From the NCBI RefSeq assembly GCF_003182355.1, contig NZ_QGTW01000012.1, positions 1 to 64,000 on the forward strand: DNA of 64,000 nt. Reading direction: 5' to 3'. The notes under the pieces are model-generated. The model was given only the letters and a program-made list of their open reading frames with translations, did not search any database and was not told where the DNA came from. Every line of letters starts with the position of its first letter. The stretch's first letter is position 1. The stretch comes from Cytobacillus oceanisediminis (GTDB taxonomy: Bacteria; Bacillota; Bacilli; Bacillales; Cytobacillaceae). The translations under genes were made by a program, and so were the position numbers. Of the stretch, positions 62,005-64,000 are shown one piece after another.

Positions 62005-62148
62005 ATGGGCAACCCGAAAAAAAACCGAGAGCATTTTGCTCCAAATCATATTGGTACACAATCGCGCGGATTTGGCGGCAATAAAGGCAAGAAAATGCAG
62101 GATAAATCCGGTCAGCATGCACAAGTTATACAAACAAAAGGTGAATAA
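62005..62148 (+). CDS. sspN: acid-soluble spore protein N
   Basis: The 47-residue protein begins [20 protein letters not shown] and ends [18 protein letters not shown], matching B. subtilis SspN, a minor spore core protein. GAGGAGGG lies six bases before the ATG. A sigma-G-like promoter and tlp downstream fit the sspN-tlp unit of B. subtilis, although a terminator-like hairpin lies between the two here. Confidence 0.93.
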   Translation: MGNPKKNREHFAPNHIGTQSRGFGGNKGKKMQDKSGQHAQVIQTKGE

Positions 62149-62163
62149 TATACAGGTTATATG

Positions 62164-62198
62164 CCTGCCGCTTCCCCCTGCGGCGGGTTTTCTATTTT
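62164..62198 (+). terminator. Rho-independent terminator between sspN and tlp
   Basis: CCTGCCGC pairs with GCGGCGGG (one G-U), followed by TTTTCTATTTT. Confidence 0.82.
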
Positions 62199-62304
62199 AA
62201 TCAAATTCTCTAAAGGCAAGATACCCACACTTTTCCGCCGATAATTTATCTGCTCTTTCACAAACTAATTTTGTACCATCACTCATCTAAGGGAGGAACT
62301 TACC

Positions 62305-62553
62305 ATGGCACATAACAAACCAAATCCCGATGACCGCAGCGATAATGTAGAAAAGCTTCAATCCATGATCGTCCATACAATTGAAAACATGGACGAAGCG
62401 GAGGAGTCAATGGAGTTTGCAAATGCCGAGGAGCTTGCCCGAATCGAAGCCAAAAATGAGCGACGCCGCGAAAGTATTGATTCATTCCGCTCTGAGATAA
62501 AAGATGAATACCAGGCACAGCAAAACGGATACAAAAACGAAAATAACTATTAA
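62305..62553 (+). CDS. tlp: small acid-soluble spore protein Tlp
   Basis: The 82-residue protein begins [20 protein letters not shown], followed by [20 protein letters not shown], the characteristic Tlp sequence (thioredoxin-like protein by old name, but a minor spore protein). GGGAGGAAC precedes the ATG. It follows sspN as in B. subtilis and ends in a terminator. Confidence 0.95.
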   Translation: MAHNKPNPDDRSDNVEKLQSMIVHTIENMDEAEESMEFANAEELARIEAKNERRRESIDSFRSEIKDEYQAQQNGYKNENNY

Positions 62554-62566
62554 TAAAAAATCTTCC

Positions 62567-62601
62567 GAAAAAACCTGATCAAATTTTGATTAGGTTTTTT
62601 C
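62567..62601 (+). terminator. Rho-independent terminator of tlp
   Basis: AAAAAACCTgATCAAA pairs with TTGATtAGGTTTTTT. Confidence 0.9.
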
Positions 62602-62700
62602 CTATAGGTAGCATCGATATTAGTAAGTGCTCATCCTTATAGAATATAGAAGAAATATGGTAAGATAAGTTGTGGAAACTAAGAAGAGAAGTGATGAATA

Positions 62701-64000
62701 GTGGCACAACAGTATAGACAGCAAAAAACAGCCGATGAGCAGGTTCAGGAATGGAAAAATGAACTTGATTATAAAGGATACATACAGAATGAAGCAGATT
62801 TGCTTTATTTTATTAAAAACTTGAATGAAGAGAAAGAGCCTAAGCTCCTTTCTGAATTATTAACATTAGCAGGTCTTTCAAGATGCCATAAATTTACTGA
62901 CGATAATCTAGGGACTGCGTGGCTTCAAAAGGCAGTTGATCTGGATCCTGAAAATCTTAAGGCTGCTGCCCAATTGGGAAAATCAGAATGGAAAAACAAG
63001 TCAAATGTTCTGGAGGGACTGACTTTTCCTCCGATCCGAGAAACGGACAACAGGGCTGCAAAAAAGAAAACGGCAGAACAGTTTATCGAAATCTGCCGCA
63101 GTTTTATAAATAAGGCTGATGATGAGCTGGATGATCTCAATAAGAAAATTAAAGCTTATCAGGGTCCTGAGTATCACAAACTTTCTGCAATCCTGGAAAA
63201 AGCAATTGAAGAAACAGCTTTGCTCTTAAGGGCTTCAGAAGAATATGAGCAATCCATCTCCGGTGTATTTCATACTTCTACTTACTACACAGATATGAAG
63301 AAGCACCTTATGGAGATTAAACAGCTACAGGAAGAATGGAAAGAAGTTTTTGAAGCTGATGAAGATGAAATGGATTCAGAAAAGGATCCACTGGATGAGT
63401 TAAATGAAATGGTTGGGTTAAAGACGGTTAAGACCAGGTTCCATGACTTTTACCGTTTCTTAAAATATCAAAATGAACGGAAATCACTTGGTTTTCAGAC
63501 TAGAGATGAACTTAGCCTTAATATGATATTGACCGGCAATCCGGGAACAGGTAAAACAACGATTGCACGGCTTCTGGCTAAAATTTACCACAGTCTTGGT
63601 GTACTGCCGCGTGAAGAGGTAATCGAGGCTGACCGCTCACAGCTAGTGGGAGGATTTGTCGGTCAAACAGAAGAAAATGTCAGGTCTGCAGTTGAAAAAG
63701 CAATTGGAGGGGTTCTGTTTATCGATGAAGCCTATAGTTTAAAACGGGAGGGACAGACTGGAAGCGACTACGGGCAAACCGCAATCGATACACTCGTTTC
63801 TCTCATGACAGGGAATGAGTACGGAGGCAAATTCGCGGTTATTATGGCCGGCTATCCTGAAGAAATGAGGCAATTTCTGGACAGCAATCCCGGTTTGCGT
63901 AGCCGTTTTCCGGAATCAAACTTTATTGCACTGCCTGATTATTCAAATGAGGAGCTTCTCTTGATTGCAGAAAAGCTTGCCGCTGATAATGACTATGTTC
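62701..64000 (+). CDS. AAA family ATPase (SpoVK/CbbX-like), truncated by the window end
   Basis: The visible 433 codons run from the GTG at 62701 (MAQQYRQQKTADEQVQEWKN) to the window end without a stop. Residues 1-230 are helical, with a TPR-like stretch (TAWLQKAVDLDPENLKAAAQ) and coiled segments. An AAA domain follows: LDELNEMVGLKTVK, Walker A GNPGTGKTT (about 279-287), Walker B VLFIDEAYSL (about 338-347) and the arginine-finger region NPGLRSRF. This is the SpoVK/CbbX group; Bacillus members often carry two AAA domains. A sporulation role is possible given the family name, but unproven. The start codon is moderately supported by AGAAGAGAAGTGA. Confidence 0.85.
   Translation, partial: MAQQYRQQKTADEQVQEWKNELDYKGYIQNEADLLYFIKNLNEEKEPKLLSELLTLAGLSRCHKFTDDNLGTAWLQKAVDLDPENLKAAAQLGKSEWKNKSNVLEGLTFPPIRETDNRAAKKKTAEQFIEICRSFINKADDELDDLNKKIKAYQGPEYHKLSAILEKAIEETALLLRASEEYEQSISGVFHTSTYYTDMKKHLMEIKQLQEEWKEVFEADEDEMDSEKDPLDELNEMVGLKTVKTRFHDFYRFLKYQNERKSLGFQTRDELSLNMILTGNPGTGKTTIARLLAKIYHSLGVLPREEVIEADRSQLVGGFVGQTEENVRSAVEKAIGGVLFIDEAYSLKREGQTGSDYGQTAIDTLVSLMTGNEYGGKFAVIMAGYPEEMRQFLDSNPGLRSRFPESNFIALPDYSNEELLLIAEKLAADNDYV

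Overview
The window reads as chromosomal DNA of a spore-forming Bacillaceae species of the Cytobacillus/Bacillus firmus type. The evidence is low-GC Bacillus-style codon use, strong AGGAGG-type ribosome binding sites, many TTG/GTG starts, and minor spore protein genes (sspP, sspO, sspN, tlp) flanking aconitase in the order known from B. subtilis. The species is inferred from gene content only.

Layout. 1-94 is the 3' end of a group IIC intron. 190-9668 carries a coiled-coil protein, an MFS transporter, a YebC/YeeI protein, a class D sortase paired with an acidic LPNTA surface protein, and a 1136-residue membrane protein. 9911-19712 is a phenylacetate (paa) catabolic cluster: paaK, paaABCD, an EthD-like gene, paaF, paaG, paaH, a paaJ-type thiolase and paaX. 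19861-28165 holds a PAS-STAS protein, small membrane proteins (one broken by a TAG), a gamma-carbonic-anhydrase-like protein, a nitronate monooxygenase-like protein, a three-gene ABC importer and an FlK-type thioesterase. 28262-39412 is an aromatic amino acid block: phenylalanine dehydrogenase, a complete 2-oxo acid dehydrogenase complex (E1 alpha, E1 beta, E2, E3), then 4-hydroxyphenylpyruvate dioxygenase, an aminotransferase, a flavin reductase-like protein, an FAA hydrolase and homogentisate dioxygenase. 39450-53713 is mixed housekeeping (DegV, two pseudogenes, ABC-F, PNPOx-like/MocR pair, catalase, CatE-like dioxygenase, arginine deiminase, kbl plus SDR threonine dehydrogenase, arylamine N-acetyltransferase). 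53877-56120 contains a small Rdx/SelW-like gene with an in-frame TGA exactly at the redox position, and selA close by. 56211-62553 is the spore protein/aconitase neighbourhood. The window ends inside an AAA ATPase.

How it fits together. The genes suggest a catabolic island for phenylalanine, tyrosine and phenylacetate. Phenylalanine is deaminated to phenylpyruvate, the adjacent oxo-acid dehydrogenase could convert that directly to phenylacetyl-CoA, and the Paa enzymes degrade it. Tyrosine goes through homogentisate. A palindrome ACG-N9-CGT recurs before paaK, paaX, the ABC importer and the thioesterase, and probably defines a local PaaX regulon. Candidate cre sites before the importer, phenylalanine dehydrogenase and hpd suggest catabolite repression.

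Most unusual signals: (1) an unannotatable-by-default selenoprotein gene with a SECIS-like hairpin next to selA; (2) a mobile-looking structured repeat present in at least four copies, all in the same orientation and all 28-63 bp upstream of a start codon; (3) tandem arrays of about 21 bp period, two of them exactly 21 bp, sharing only an ATAAA core; (4) the putative arylpyruvate dehydrogenase shortcut and the PaaX regulon.
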